The notes under the pieces: generated by a model
Told to the model about the DNA's origin: nothing
Seen by the model: only the letters and a program-made list of their open reading frames with translations
Databases searched by the model: none
Shown here: positions 1 to 8,898 of the stretch, one piece after another
How positions within the stretch are numbered: position 1 is the stretch's first letter
Layout of the letters: the number at the start of each line of letters is the position of its first letter
Assembly (NCBI RefSeq): GCF_033097505.1
Contig: NZ_AP028654.1
Span: forward strand, 946,001-1,010,000
Length of the DNA: 64,000 nt
Origin: Helicovermis profundi
Lineage (GTDB): Bacteria; Bacillota; Clostridia; Peptostreptococcales; Acidaminobacteraceae
Direction of reading: 5' to 3'
Position numbers and translations under genes: made by a program

Positions 1-1239
1 AGTAGTAACGTTTACGTTTTTACAGATGGACTCAAAGTTGCTATAATTGATAAAAAAACGAAAATTACGGGTAGACTTGATAAATCTTCTATAACTTTGG
101 ATAAGTTGAATACAGGAGAAAAAGTATATTTATTTAATTCGAAAATAAATGAAAATAACGAATATAATATAATTGATAAAAATGGATATTTAGGTTATAT
201 TAAGAGCGAAAATATAAATAGCATTAATTCAGTAGATATGAGTATAGTGAAAAAATCAGATAGAATAAAAAAACAATCAAACCTAGAAACAGTAAATGTT
301 ATGTGGGATCAAGTGGGTAGCTATTCTAAAAACAAAAATTTAACCGATACTAATTATTTAAAAGGAATAAATATTATTTCTCCAACTTGGTTTAAAATTA
401 ACGTCGATGGAATTGTATTAAATGAGGCATCACTTGACTATGTTAATAGAGTTCATAGTGATAAAAAAATGGTTTGGGCATTATTTAGTAATAGTTTCAA
501 TAAAGATTGGACAAGTAAAATGTTTACAAATGAGGAATTCAAAAAAAATACTATAGCACAAATTTTATTTTATTCATCTGTATATAATTTAGATGGAATC
601 AATATTGATTTTGAAAATATGAATTTAAGTGACAAAGCAAATTTTGTAGAATTTACTAAAGAACTTGGTGCCTTATTAGATGAATATAAAGTATATTCTA
701 GTTTGGATGTAACAGTTCCAGGGGGAAGTGATGCCTATTCAAAAGTATTGGATAGAAAAAAACTTTCTGAAAACGTAGATTATATAATGCTTATGGCTTA
801 TGACGAGTTTTGGGCTAGTAGTAAAGTGGCAGGATCAGTTGCTTCTGCTAACTGGACAGAAAAAGGTATTGTTGGAACTCTAGAGGAAGTTGATACAAGT
901 AAATTGGTACTTGGAATCCCATTATATACAAGAATATGGGAAGAAACTAAATTGAAAAGTGGGAAAAAAGTAGCTAAATCTTCAACACTAAGCGTTAAAA
1001 ATAGTTCGAAATATATTACTGATAATAATATTGATATTAAATATGATAAGGTTTCACAGCAAAATTATGGTGAGTATTACAAAAATGATAAACTGAATCG
1101 AATTTGGTTTGAAGATAGTAAGTCATTTGATATGAGAAAAAATTTAAAAAGCAAATATAACTTAAAAGGGTATGGATTTTGGTCAATTGAATTTATTGAT
1201 GAAAATACATGGAATGAAATTTACAAAATTATAGAATAG
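1..1239 (+). CDS. Glycoside hydrolase family 18 protein, 5'-truncated by the window
   Basis: The reading frame is open from base 1 to the stop at 1239, so the gene begins before the window; the TTG at 97 is internal. The first ~75 visible residues look like the end of an SH3-like wall-binding region (GYLGYIKSENI). The rest is a GH18 barrel: the signature DGINIDFEN lies at 592-618, with the catalytic Glu at 613-615, and YIMLMAYDEFW (about 781-812) fits a later barrel strand. Family members (chitinase and YaaH/YdhD-like) cleave beta-1,4-linked N-acetylglucosamine polymers at the surface or in spore walls. It is followed after 12 bp by the kinase gene, so the two may be cotranscribed. The substrate cannot be told. 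Confidence 0.88.
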   Translation, partial: SSNVYVFTDGLKVAIIDKKTKITGRLDKSSITLDKLNTGEKVYLFNSKINENNEYNIIDKNGYLGYIKSENINSINSVDMSIVKKSDRIKKQSNLETVNVMWDQVGSYSKNKNLTDTNYLKGINIISPTWFKINVDGIVLNEASLDYVNRVHSDKKMVWALFSNSFNKDWTSKMFTNEEFKKNTIAQILFYSSVYNLDGINIDFENMNLSDKANFVEFTKELGALLDEYKVYSSLDVTVPGGSDAYSKVLDRKKLSENVDYIMLMAYDEFWASSKVAGSVASANWTEKGIVGTLEEVDTSKLVLGIPLYTRIWEETKLKSGKKVAKSSTLSVKNSSKYITDNNIDIKYDKVSQQNYGEYYKNDKLNRIWFEDSKSFDMRKNLKSKYNLKGYGFWSIEFIDENTWNEIYKIIE

Positions 1240-1251
1240 TGGAGACAATAA

Positions 1252-2541
1252 ATGAGAAAATATTTTAATAAAAATAGAATAGTCATAAGTCATATGTTAT
1301 TTGTAGCATCTATGACTACTATAATGGGTCAAGTTTATATAAATCCATTTAAATCACAATTTAGAATTCATTTAGGAATAATTGTTTTAACTATTTTACT
1401 ATTATTGTTTGAAGAAATTTCTATTATAAAAACTAATATCTTAACTGGTATTTTTATTTTTACTTTTAGGTTTTTAATTGATTATTTTACTGAAAGTTAC
1501 GCAATAATAGATCTTTTGGGTAAACATATTCCATCTTTGATTTTTTATGTTAGTTTTGGAATGCTTTTGTCGAATTTTAATATACGAAATTTTAAGAATT
1601 ATCCAATTAGGCTGATTTTTCTTGTTGCTATGTCTGACATACTCTCTAATATGGTTGAAGCAATTATTAGAAGAGAATTTTTGACTAAGAATATAGAATT
1701 TATTATTACAAGTTTAGTTATCGTAGGTCTTACAAGGGCGTCATTGTCTTTTATTGTTTATTCAGGCATAAGATTTTACAATATTTTAGTTATAAGAGAT
1801 GAACAAATGATGAAATTAAAAGAATTTATTATGCTTAAAGCTAATTTAAAATCTGAGTTATTTTTTGTGAATAAATCAATGGATGATATAGAAACTGCAA
1901 TGAATAGATCATACTCAATATATAATGAACTTAAGAATTTTGAATATGAGAATATTAATGAAAATTATATAGGTAACTTAAAAATAAGGATGCTTAATCT
2001 ATCAAAAGACATACATGAACTAAAAAAAGACACGCAAAGAGTTGTTTATGGACTTGAAAAAATAATGCCTGAAAGTATTGATAAGGAAAAAATATATATT
2101 TCAGAAATAGTATCAATTTTAAATGATAGCACGAAAAAACTTATTGACTCAATGAATAAATCGATTATTCTAGAGTTCGAATTTGAAGAAAATTTATGTA
2201 TTTATGATTACTATCCAATGATAAGTGTATTAAATAATCTTATAGTAAATTCGATTGATGCCATTAAATTTTACGGTAAAATTTGTCTTTATATTGATTC
2301 TGATAAAGAAAATATTTTTTTTAAAATTTCTGATACAGGTAATGGAATTAAAGAGGACGATATTAATGTTATATTTGAACCTGGATTTTCAACGAAATTT
2401 GATAAATTAACTGGAAAAATGTCTACTGGTATTGGTTTGACACATGTAAAAGAATTAATTGAAAAGCATTATAAGGGGAATATAAAAGTAGAAAGTGATG
2501 TAAAAAAAGGAACGACGATTACAGTGTCCTTACCTATTTGA
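1252..2541 (+). CDS. Membrane sensor histidine kinase (GHKL ATPase), possible GlnK/YcbA-like
   Basis: Residues 1-180 form about five hydrophobic helices. A helical linker follows (180-265) containing IHELKKD, a plausible phosphoacceptor His. The C-terminus is a GHKL ATPase: N box NNLIVNSIDAI (about 327-337), G1 box DTGNGI, F box FEPGFSTK, G2 box STGIGLTHV. ATG 1252 is preceded by TGGAGA and lies 12 bp after the glycosidase. A response regulator of the GlnL (YcbB) type lies 1.6 kb downstream on the other strand. In Bacillus GlnK-GlnL act as a pair, so this kinase is a candidate partner. That pairing is inferred from proximity and architecture. The signal sensed is unknown. Confidence 0.82.
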   Translation: MRKYFNKNRIVISHMLFVASMTTIMGQVYINPFKSQFRIHLGIIVLTILLLLFEEISIIKTNILTGIFIFTFRFLIDYFTESYAIIDLLGKHIPSLIFYVSFGMLLSNFNIRNFKNYPIRLIFLVAMSDILSNMVEAIIRREFLTKNIEFIITSLVIVGLTRASLSFIVYSGIRFYNILVIRDEQMMKLKEFIMLKANLKSELFFVNKSMDDIETAMNRSYSIYNELKNFEYENINENYIGNLKIRMLNLSKDIHELKKDTQRVVYGLEKIMPESIDKEKIYISEIVSILNDSTKKLIDSMNKSIILEFEFEENLCIYDYYPMISVLNNLIVNSIDAIKFYGKICLYIDSDKENIFFKISDTGNGIKEDDINVIFEPGFSTKFDKLTGKMSTGIGLTHVKELIEKHYKGNIKVESDVKKGTTITVSLPI

Positions 2542-2566
2542 TGAATTTTTAATAAGCAAATTAATA

Positions 2567-2595
2567 TTGACATTTGTTAATATTAAGATTATACT
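2567..2595 (+). promoter_or_regulatory. Sigma-A type promoter for the disulfide oxidoreductase gene
   Basis: TTGACA at 2567-2572, a 17-nt spacer and TATACT at 2590-2595, about 50 bp upstream of the ATG at 2648. This is close to the consensus. Confidence 0.7.
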
Positions 2596-2647
2596 GAATG
2601 AAACTTTAAAACTAAATTAGAATATTATAATATTAGATGGAGGAAAT

Positions 2648-4033
2648 ATGAAGGTATATGACATTATAGTTATAGGAATGGGTCCTGCGGGCATGGCTGT
2701 ATCAGGCATGGCTTCAAATATGGGGTTAAAAGTACTTGGAATTGATGGTGAAAAACTTGGTGGAGAATGCCTAAATACAGGTTGTATTCCAAGCAAATCT
2801 CTTCTTAAATCAGCATATTTTAAAGATTCAGCGGAACATCTTAATAAATTTGGATTGAATTTAAAGGGTGATATTGAAGTCGTTAATCCACTTGAAATTG
2901 TTAGAAATCAACTAAAAATGCTAACAGGAGAAGGCTTGCATAATAAATTTAGTAAAGTAGATATGATTTTAAAAAAAGGCTATGCAAAATTTATAAATAG
3001 CAATACTATTAAAGTTAATGATGTGGAATATAGTGCAAGAACCATATTTATTGCTACTGGAACTAAACCAATGATTGTACCTATTCCAGGTTTAAGCGAA
3101 ATTGATGTACTTACAAATGAAAATATGTTTAATTTAGATAAAATACCAAATTCTCTTACTATTATTGGAGGAGGAGCTATTGGAACAGAGATGGCTCAAG
3201 CCTTTTCACGACTAGGTTCTGATGTAACTATTGTTCAAATGGATGATCATTTAATTCCTAATGGCGATGAAGAAGCTGGAAAGTTACTTGAAAAAGTCTT
3301 TAACAAAGAAGGAATTAAAGTTTTTAATTCAACTACTATTAATAAAGTTGAAATGCAAGACGCTAAGATAGTAACTTTTACTTCTAAAGGCAACTTCATT
3401 TCTGATGAAATACTAGTTGCTACTGGAAGAAAACCGGTAATTGATAGATTGGATTTAGATAGTGCAGGAATAAAATATGATAAAAAAGGTATAAAAGTAG
3501 ATGAATTTAATAGAACAAATATAAAATCCATATATGCTGTTGGGGATTGTAATGGTGTAAACCTTTTGTCTCATTCAGCTATGCATCAAGGTATGACATC
3601 CTTAATGCATATGTTAAAAGGTAATGATGACAATAGCTTGAAAAGAAGTAATTTTCCAGTTCCTTGGTCTGTATTTACTTCTCCAGAAGTTGCTCAAGTT
3701 GGTTTGAGTGAAAAAATGGCTATTAACAAGGAAATAGATTTTTTTATTGTTAAGGAAGAATATAAAACATATGCTAGAGCAATAACTGATGGAAAGCCAG
3801 AAGGATTTGTAAAAATTATTACGGATAAAAAGGGGAAAATATACGGAGCTACTATAATTGGAGAAGCAGCATCTGAGCTTATTCAAGAATGGACTATGGC
3901 TATACAAAATAACTTAACTATGTTTAATATTATGATGATGCAGCACTCGTTTCCAACAATATCAATATTAAATAAATCTGTTGCAGAAAAGTGGATGATG
4001 ATGCTCGTAAAAAATGGTGAAATGGAATTTTAA
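2648..4033 (+). CDS. Class I pyridine nucleotide-disulfide oxidoreductase, dihydrolipoamide dehydrogenase-like but lacking the His-Glu dyad
   Basis: 461 aa, the usual length of the lipoamide dehydrogenase/mercuric reductase family. The FAD-binding GMGPAG is at residues 10-15 and the redox-active pair is C41/C46 in GGECLNTGC. The NAD(P) motif GGGAIG is near 174, the second FAD motif AVGDCNG is near 298, and a dimerisation domain follows from about 345. The dyad region of true lipoamide dehydrogenases (HPT..E) reads FPT..I here, so both the catalytic His and Glu are replaced. No pyruvate or glycine cleavage genes are nearby. A flavin disulfide reductase of unknown substrate is the safest call. 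RBS TGGAGG; own promoter; terminator shared with the convergent response regulator. Confidence 0.85.
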   Translation: MKVYDIIVIGMGPAGMAVSGMASNMGLKVLGIDGEKLGGECLNTGCIPSKSLLKSAYFKDSAEHLNKFGLNLKGDIEVVNPLEIVRNQLKMLTGEGLHNKFSKVDMILKKGYAKFINSNTIKVNDVEYSARTIFIATGTKPMIVPIPGLSEIDVLTNENMFNLDKIPNSLTIIGGGAIGTEMAQAFSRLGSDVTIVQMDDHLIPNGDEEAGKLLEKVFNKEGIKVFNSTTINKVEMQDAKIVTFTSKGNFISDEILVATGRKPVIDRLDLDSAGIKYDKKGIKVDEFNRTNIKSIYAVGDCNGVNLLSHSAMHQGMTSLMHMLKGNDDNSLKRSNFPVPWSVFTSPEVAQVGLSEKMAINKEIDFFIVKEEYKTYARAITDGKPEGFVKIITDKKGKIYGATIIGEAASELIQEWTMAIQNNLTMFNIMMMQHSFPTISILNKSVAEKWMMMLVKNGEMEF

Positions 4034-4047
4034 GAAAAAAATAAATA

Positions 4048-4085
4048 AAAGGGACTCACTAAAAAAAACCTTAGTGAGTCCCTTT
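4048..4085. terminator. Bidirectional intrinsic terminator
   Basis: A 15-bp inverted repeat, AAAGGGACTCACTAA with TTAGTGAGTCCCTTT, has A and T tracts on both sides. It sits between the convergent oxidoreductase and response regulator genes. Confidence 0.9.
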
Positions 4086-4114
4086 ATTTTGTAATAGATA
4101 GGTTGAGTTTATTA

Positions 4115-4996
4115 TTAATCTTTTAATAAATTTATTGTTCCTTCAATAAAAGTTTTAATATTAATTTTACCTCTTTGTTTAGATTTACCTCTTATATAGT
4201 CCATTTCGAGTCGTATATCTGAAAAATCAAATAAAACACTGGAGTATTTTTCAAATTTATAATTGCTAAAGTCTTCTATACCAATATTTGCAATGTTATT
4301 TAAAGCTACTATAACGGTTCTTCTTATTCTTTGTTCAATTGCCTTGATTGTTTTAATTGAATTTTCTGAGTAGAAGCGTTTGTTAAGTTCTAAGTAAATC
4401 TCTTTCATATTATATTTATTGAAATGATTATTTGTTTTTCGTTCATTTACGATTATCTCAATAATATTTGCTAAATCGTTGCAGCCAGACTCGCCAGTTA
4501 TTCCAAGTTCAGAATAAATTTTCATTGTATTTCTTCTTGACGAGTTCGTAATAGGTGCAGTAACGTTTTTTCTAGAATCAATACTATAAGTATTTTTTAA
4601 TTGGTTAAGAACATTTCTTAAATTTTGTGATTCAATTGCTCTTTTAATAACCGTTACTACTTCTAAGACATTTATAGGCTTTGAAATAAAAAATTCAATA
4701 CCTGCCTCATAAGCTTCAGTAATCATATTATCAGAAGATACTTCAGATATCATTATAAAAATCATATCATGGTTAATTTCATTTTTTACTTTTTTTATAA
4801 TTTCTATTCCATCAAGTGAAGGAAGTAGTAAATCAATAAGTACAATATCAGGGTAAATCGAACTAATTTGTTTATAAGCTATTTCGCCGTCATTTGCTTG
4901 CCCGATGATTACTCCTAAGTCATTATCTTCGATAATATTTTTAATCATGACTCTAATACTTTTATCATCGTCAACTATATACATTCTTTGTGCCAT
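4115..4996 (-). CDS. Response regulator with C-terminal YcbB (GlnL-type) domain
   Basis: 293 aa. The N-terminal receiver domain (1-120) has the acidic pair in YIVDDDKS, phosphoacceptor Asp in DIVLIDLLLPSLDG (about residue 55) and the conserved Lys in FFISKPINV. The C-terminal ~150 residues (IYSELGITGESGCNDLANIIEIIV, then KTIKAIEQRIRRTVIVALNNIA) resemble the YcbB domain of Bacillus GlnL, a regulator of glutamine utilisation genes, rather than an OmpR, NarL or AraC output domain. RBS GGAGG lies just upstream on the minus strand. The likely partner is the kinase at 1252-2541. Target genes are not evident here. Confidence 0.85.
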   Translation of the reverse strand: MAQRMYIVDDDKSIRVMIKNIIEDNDLGVIIGQANDGEIAYKQISSIYPDIVLIDLLLPSLDGIEIIKKVKNEINHDMIFIMISEVSSDNMITEAYEAGIEFFISKPINVLEVVTVIKRAIESQNLRNVLNQLKNTYSIDSRKNVTAPITNSSRRNTMKIYSELGITGESGCNDLANIIEIIVNERKTNNHFNKYNMKEIYLELNKRFYSENSIKTIKAIEQRIRRTVIVALNNIANIGIEDFSNYKFEKYSSVLFDFSDIRLEMDYIRGKSKQRGKINIKTFIEGTINLLKD

Positions 4997-5151
4997 ATTT
5001 CCTCCTGAAGTTTCATATAGTACAATTATATAATATTTGAACGAAAATAAAAGTAAAATATTTTTAGGAAGGATTATTGCATAATAATTGACATAAAAGA
5101 ATAAAACATTGCAAAATTAAAATAAAAATACTCTTTTTTTAAAAAAAACTA

Positions 5152-5180
5152 TTGAAAAATGAATAATAAAAATATATAAT
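5152..5180 (+). promoter_or_regulatory. Promoter for the small zinc-ribbon gene
   Basis: TTGAAA at 5152-5157, a 17-nt spacer and a perfect TATAAT at 5175-5180, about 50 bp upstream of ATG 5231. Confidence 0.65.
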
Positions 5181-5230
5181 AAGCATATAGAGAATAATTG
5201 TATACGATTATACACAGATGGAGGTTTGTT

Positions 5231-5389
5231 ATGGAAAAAATGATTAATAAAGAAATTGTTAAACTAGGTTCTTGTAAAAGATGTGGAGATCAAAAGAAAG
5301 TTGATAAATTTGGACTTTGTAAAGAATGTTCACAAGAAGTAGACTATGAATATTCTATGATTTATAAAATTAAAGATATGGAATACTAG
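5231..5389 (+). CDS. Small zinc-ribbon protein, 52 aa
   Basis: ATG 5231 has a strong Shine-Dalgarno (TGGAGG, spacing 7). A longer frame from TTG 5198 exists, but that start has no RBS. The protein carries two CxxC knuckles, CKRC and CKEC, fifteen residues apart, which would bind one zinc ion. It is monocistronic, with its own promoter and terminator. Function is unknown. Small ribbons of this kind occur among regulators and RNA-binding proteins, but nothing here decides between them. Confidence 0.75.
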   Translation: MEKMINKEIVKLGSCKRCGDQKKVDKFGLCKECSQEVDYEYSMIYKIKDMEY

Positions 5390-5419
5390 TATGGATAGCG
5401 AAATTAGTGATTCAAAATA

Positions 5420-5456
5420 AAAAAATTCTGTGAGGAAATTATCACAGAATTTTTTT
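5420..5456. terminator. Bidirectional intrinsic terminator
   Basis: AAAAATTCTGTGA pairs with TCACAGAATTTTT around an 8-nt loop, with a U tract on either strand. It ends the zinc-ribbon gene and probably the convergent nitronate monooxygenase gene. Confidence 0.88.
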
Positions 5457-5482
5457 ACTTTTTACTTATTATTTAAAATATT

Positions 5483-6565
5483 TTATTTATTACTTAATGC
5501 AATAAAATATTCTTTTTTTATTTCTTCCACAATTTCATGTACAGATTTTATTGAGTTAACTTTATAAGCATTGCTTCCAGCAAATATTAAACCATTTTTA
5601 CTATCCCCTGTAACTGATCTAATAAGTGCATCAGTGATGCAGTAAGGTGTAGTAGCAGGATTACATTGTTTAAGACATCTGTAACAAGAAGTTATTTTTT
5701 CTCTCGCATTTTTAACACTTTCAGTAAATTCATTTACTATTGCTCTTCCTGGCATACCTACAGGACTTTTTATAATATCAATATTATCTTCATTTGCATT
5801 TACATAAGCTAATTTAAAATTTTCATGTGCATCACATTCATTTGTAGCAACAAATCTAGTAGCCATTTGTACTCCATCTGCACCGGCATTAAATGCTTCA
5901 AGTATGTCTTTTCCGCTAAAAATTCCTCCGGCTGATATAACAGGGATTTTTGCATTAAATTGCTCTTCTATTTTTCTTACTGATTCAACCACTTCTTTTG
6001 TAATTTGATAAATTGATGGAAATGTTTTGTTTATTAAATCTTCTGCTTTAAATCCAAGATGGCCTCCAGCTTTACCACCTTCAACTATAACCATATCTGG
6101 TAATTTATCATATCTTTTTTTCCAAAGTTTTATTATTGTATCAATTGATCGTTTTGAAGATACAATTGGTGCAATTTTAGTATTTGAACCTTTAACAAGT
6201 TCAGGTAAGTCTTTGGGAAGTCCAGCACCTGAAATAATTAAATCAACTTTTTCTTTAACAGCAGTCTTAATCATATCAGCATAATTGTTTGTTGCCATTA
6301 GAACATTTACGCCAATTATTCCATTCGGTGAAAGTTTTTTAGCGTTTCTAATCTCTTTTACTAGCGCATTGATATTAGCCTCATCATTGTTTGATTTAAA
6401 GTTTTTTTCTCTAAAACCTATTTGAGCACCTGAAATAATACCAATACCACCTTCGTTAGCAACAGCTGAAGCTAAATTCGATAGTGATACACCAATTCCC
6501 ATTCCACCTTGTATTATAGGTAAATTTACCGTTAAATGTCCTAATTTGAAAGAAGGCATTTTCAT
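5483..6565 (-). CDS. Nitronate monooxygenase / FabK-like FMN flavoprotein
   Basis: 360 aa TIM-barrel flavoprotein of the NPD/FabK family. The N-terminus PIIQGGMGIGVSLSNLASAVA, the phosphate-binding PVISAGGIFSGKDI and the downstream GADGVQMATRFVATNECDAH are hallmark segments. A Cys-rich stretch near residue 292 (CYRCLKQC) occurs in many clostridial homologs. Members either oxidise alkyl nitronates or reduce enoyl-ACP in fatty-acid synthesis. No fatty-acid genes are adjacent, so nitronate monooxygenase is the more neutral name. RBS AAGGAG before ATG 6565. Monocistronic, divergent from the chemoreceptor. Confidence 0.85.
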   Translation of the reverse strand: MKMPSFKLGHLTVNLPIIQGGMGIGVSLSNLASAVANEGGIGIISGAQIGFREKNFKSNNDEANINALVKEIRNAKKLSPNGIIGVNVLMATNNYADMIKTAVKEKVDLIISGAGLPKDLPELVKGSNTKIAPIVSSKRSIDTIIKLWKKRYDKLPDMVIVEGGKAGGHLGFKAEDLINKTFPSIYQITKEVVESVRKIEEQFNAKIPVISAGGIFSGKDILEAFNAGADGVQMATRFVATNECDAHENFKLAYVNANEDNIDIIKSPVGMPGRAIVNEFTESVKNAREKITSCYRCLKQCNPATTPYCITDALIRSVTGDSKNGLIFAGSNAYKVNSIKSVHEIVEEIKKEYFIALSNK

Positions 6566-6690
6566 AATAGTTCTCCTTTTTTATAAGTATCAATAAAGAT
6601 ACTTTTTTATCAGTATTGTATTATTAAATTATAATTAAAAATAGGCAAAGTGTCAATAGTAGATATTAATAGTTGGTACTAATATATGAT

Positions 6691-6744
6691 AATTTTACTA
6701 GTATCTTTAAACTCTCAAAAGAATTTAAAGATACTAGTAAAATT
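6691..6744. repeat. Perfect 21-bp inverted repeat in a divergent intergenic region
   Basis: Arms 6691-6711 and 6724-6744 are exact reverse complements around a 12-nt loop. The hairpin lies between divergently transcribed genes, so it terminates neither. No T run follows. The 337-bp region otherwise holds a likely promoter for the chemoreceptor. Confidence 0.8.
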
Positions 6745-6811
6745 TAGAAATTGATTTATAAATTTATAGTAAGTGGTTCTCATAAAAACATTACTAAAAT
6801 GTAACAATCGT

Positions 6812-6839
6812 TTGTATAAAAAAATTTATATGATATAAT
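6812..6839 (+). promoter_or_regulatory. Probable promoter of the chemoreceptor gene
   Basis: TATAAT at 6834-6839 with a weak TTGTAT at 6812-6817 (16-nt spacer), about 90 bp upstream of the start. No sigma-D-type flagellar promoter was recognised. Confidence 0.45.
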
Positions 6840-6929
6840 TATTGAGGAAGAAAAAAATTTATATTAAGAGGGGTATGTTTTAAAAGCTTTATATATAACG
6901 GTTTGAACAGCAATGTTTTGGAGGGGAGC

Positions 6930-8612
6930 ATGAAATTAAAAAATAAAATGATTTTACTTTTTTTGATAATCATATCAGTATATTCACTTGTAATGGGTGT
7001 TTATGTACTAGGTAATTTTAAAGGCAAATTACTTAATTCTGCTCAAGAAAAATTGATTAGTGATTTGTCTTTAGGAAAAGAACTACTTAACAAAGAATAT
7101 CCAGGAAATTGGAGAATAGATGGTGATAAACTATTTAAAGGAGATTCATTAATAAATAATGATTTTGATTTTGTCGATAGAATGGGTAAACTAACGGGAG
7201 ATACTGTAACTATTTTTTTAAAGGATGTAAGAGTTTCAACAAATGTTGTTAAATCAAATGGTAAAAGAGCTGTAGGAACCCTAGTATCAAAAATGGTTGC
7301 CAATGAAGTTTTAACTAAAGGAAAGACTTATATTGGGAAAGCAAATGTTGTAGGAACTTGGAATCAAACCGCATATGAACCAATAAAGAATGCTAATGGA
7401 AAAATTATAGGAATCTGGTATGTCGGTGTACCGAATACTGCCTATGATAAAATTATAAGTAAGTTTATTGAGGATTTAGCTTTGATAGTTGTCTTAGCCT
7501 TGATAATTTCGATTATATTAATAGCTATTTTTTCAAATAAAATTATAAAACCACTTAGGTTATTAAATGAAGCAGCAATAAAATTTGCAAATGGAGATTT
7601 AAGTCACAAAATAAATATTAATGATTCAAGTGAAATAGGTAGTTTAGCAAATTCTTTTAGTAAAATGGGTAAAAGTATAAGAAATATGATAAAAGAAATT
7701 AATACACTTACTTTAAATATTTCAGAAACTTTATCTATTGTTGTAGAGTCATCTGAAGAAATTAGTCATTCCTCAGATGATGTTGTAAAAGCAATAGACC
7801 AAGTTGCTATGGGAGCAACTGATCAAGCAAATATTATAATTGAAACTAAAAGGGAAACTAATGAATTATCTGAAAACTTGAATTATATGATTGATAAATC
7901 ATCTATTATAAAAAATAGTATAAATACTATGAATTCTAATACAAAAAATGGTGTAACTATATTAGAAACTCTTAAAGATGGATTGCTTAATAACTATGAA
8001 GCATCGACAATGGTTTCGAAAAGTGTAGAGGATTTATCCGATAAATCTATAAAAATAGGGAATATAATAGAAACAATTACTGCTATATCTGAGCAAACCA
8101 ATTTACTTGCACTTAATGCTGCAATTGAAGCTGCAAGAGCTGGAGAACATGGTAAAGGTTTTGCAGTAGTTGCTGATGAAGTAAAAAAACTTGCAATAGA
8201 AAGTTCTTCATCAGCTAATGAAATTGGAATTATAGTAAATGATATAATAAGTTCAATTAATAGTGCAAAATATGAAATGACTCAAGCTGAGAAAATTATT
8301 AATGTTATTAATGAAAATATCGTCGAAACAGAAAATTCGTATAAAATTATAAGTGATAATAGCGCAAAAGTGAATATGAACTTTGATGAATTTATGGTTA
8401 TGACTGAAAAAATTGAACATGTTAAAGATGCAGTTATTTCATCTATGGATAATATATCCAAAATTTCAGAAATAACAGCTTCAAATACTGAAGAGGTTAG
8501 TGCCTCTGTTGAAGAAGAAAATGCTGCAATTGAAAACATATCAGAAGTTATTAAAGATATTGAATCTTCAACAAAAGTATTGACTACATTAGTAAGTAAA
8601 TTTCAAATATAG
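6930..8612 (+). CDS. Methyl-accepting chemotaxis protein with single Cache-type sensor
   Basis: 560 aa from ATG 6930, which has RBS GGAGGGG; an in-frame TTG at 6903 has none. TM1 is at about 5-25. The extracytoplasmic region (26-180) contains [16 protein letters not shown] and GIWYVGVP, typical of the sCache_3 family that binds small organic ligands such as carboxylates. TM2 is near 185-207, followed by a HAMP domain and the signalling domain with the conserved hairpin tip region [33 protein letters not shown]. It would control the CheA kinase. The C-terminus has no CheR-binding pentapeptide. Monocistronic; the ligand is unknown. Confidence 0.93.
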   Translation: MKLKNKMILLFLIIISVYSLVMGVYVLGNFKGKLLNSAQEKLISDLSLGKELLNKEYPGNWRIDGDKLFKGDSLINNDFDFVDRMGKLTGDTVTIFLKDVRVSTNVVKSNGKRAVGTLVSKMVANEVLTKGKTYIGKANVVGTWNQTAYEPIKNANGKIIGIWYVGVPNTAYDKIISKFIEDLALIVVLALIISIILIAIFSNKIIKPLRLLNEAAIKFANGDLSHKININDSSEIGSLANSFSKMGKSIRNMIKEINTLTLNISETLSIVVESSEEISHSSDDVVKAIDQVAMGATDQANIIIETKRETNELSENLNYMIDKSSIIKNSINTMNSNTKNGVTILETLKDGLLNNYEASTMVSKSVEDLSDKSIKIGNIIETITAISEQTNLLALNAAIEAARAGEHGKGFAVVADEVKKLAIESSSSANEIGIIVNDIISSINSAKYEMTQAEKIINVINENIVETENSYKIISDNSAKVNMNFDEFMVMTEKIEHVKDAVISSMDNISKISEITASNTEEVSASVEEENAAIENISEVIKDIESSTKVLTTLVSKFQI

Positions 8613-8639
8613 ATACTTTAGTTTTATAGTAAAAATGAA

Positions 8640-8880
8640 ATCAAATTATGTACAAATTCTTGATTGTGTGTTAATATGAAATTGGATGGGATCACTTTAG
8701 TGAGCTATACCTTTGTTTTAAAAATTAAAAAATTATAAATTCTGCTTGAACCGTTTGGACGAGACAGATATAGGTGTGTTAGATGATTAGTGCAAATTTT
8801 TTATTTAAATTATTGCAGTAATTGTTTTATCCTTTTTGAAATTACACTCCTTGATGCCTATGCGTCAAGGAGTTTTTGTC
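8640..8880 (+). promoter_or_regulatory. Structured 5' leader of the pan operon (candidate riboregulator)
   Basis: Between the chemoreceptor stop and panG lie 286 non-coding bases with several short G+C-richer hairpins: TCAC-TTTA-GTGA at about 8693-8704, and a CTTG..CC-GTTT-GG..CGAG stem near 8745-8765. They are followed by an intrinsic terminator placed 22 nt before the panG start. Too little room remains after the terminator for a promoter, so the transcript probably runs through it. This layout suggests attenuation control. The Rfam pan motif is known upstream of panBCD operons and is one candidate; I could not confirm its consensus by eye. Confidence 0.45.
8846..8877 (+). terminator. Intrinsic terminator in the pan leader (attenuator candidate)
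   Basis: ACTCCTTGATGC pairs with GCGTCAAGGAGT around a short loop, followed by TTTTT. It lies directly upstream of the panG RBS. Confidence 0.8.
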
Positions 8881-8898
8881 GTTTAAAAGGAGTGAAAT

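Noticed and set aside
97-1239. TTG 97 as a real gene start
   Set aside because: The frame is open back to base 1, codes for an SH3-like region there, and TTG 97 has no ribosome binding site.
3247-3907. Minus-strand frames inside the disulfide oxidoreductase gene
   Set aside because: They are shadow frames with no RBS and no recognisable domain, over a gene with clear family motifs.
8640-8780. c-di-GMP, tetrahydrofolate, guanidine or T-box leader upstream of the pan operon
   Set aside because: None of the diagnostic core sequences of those RNAs (for example the T-box GGTGGNACC element) is present.
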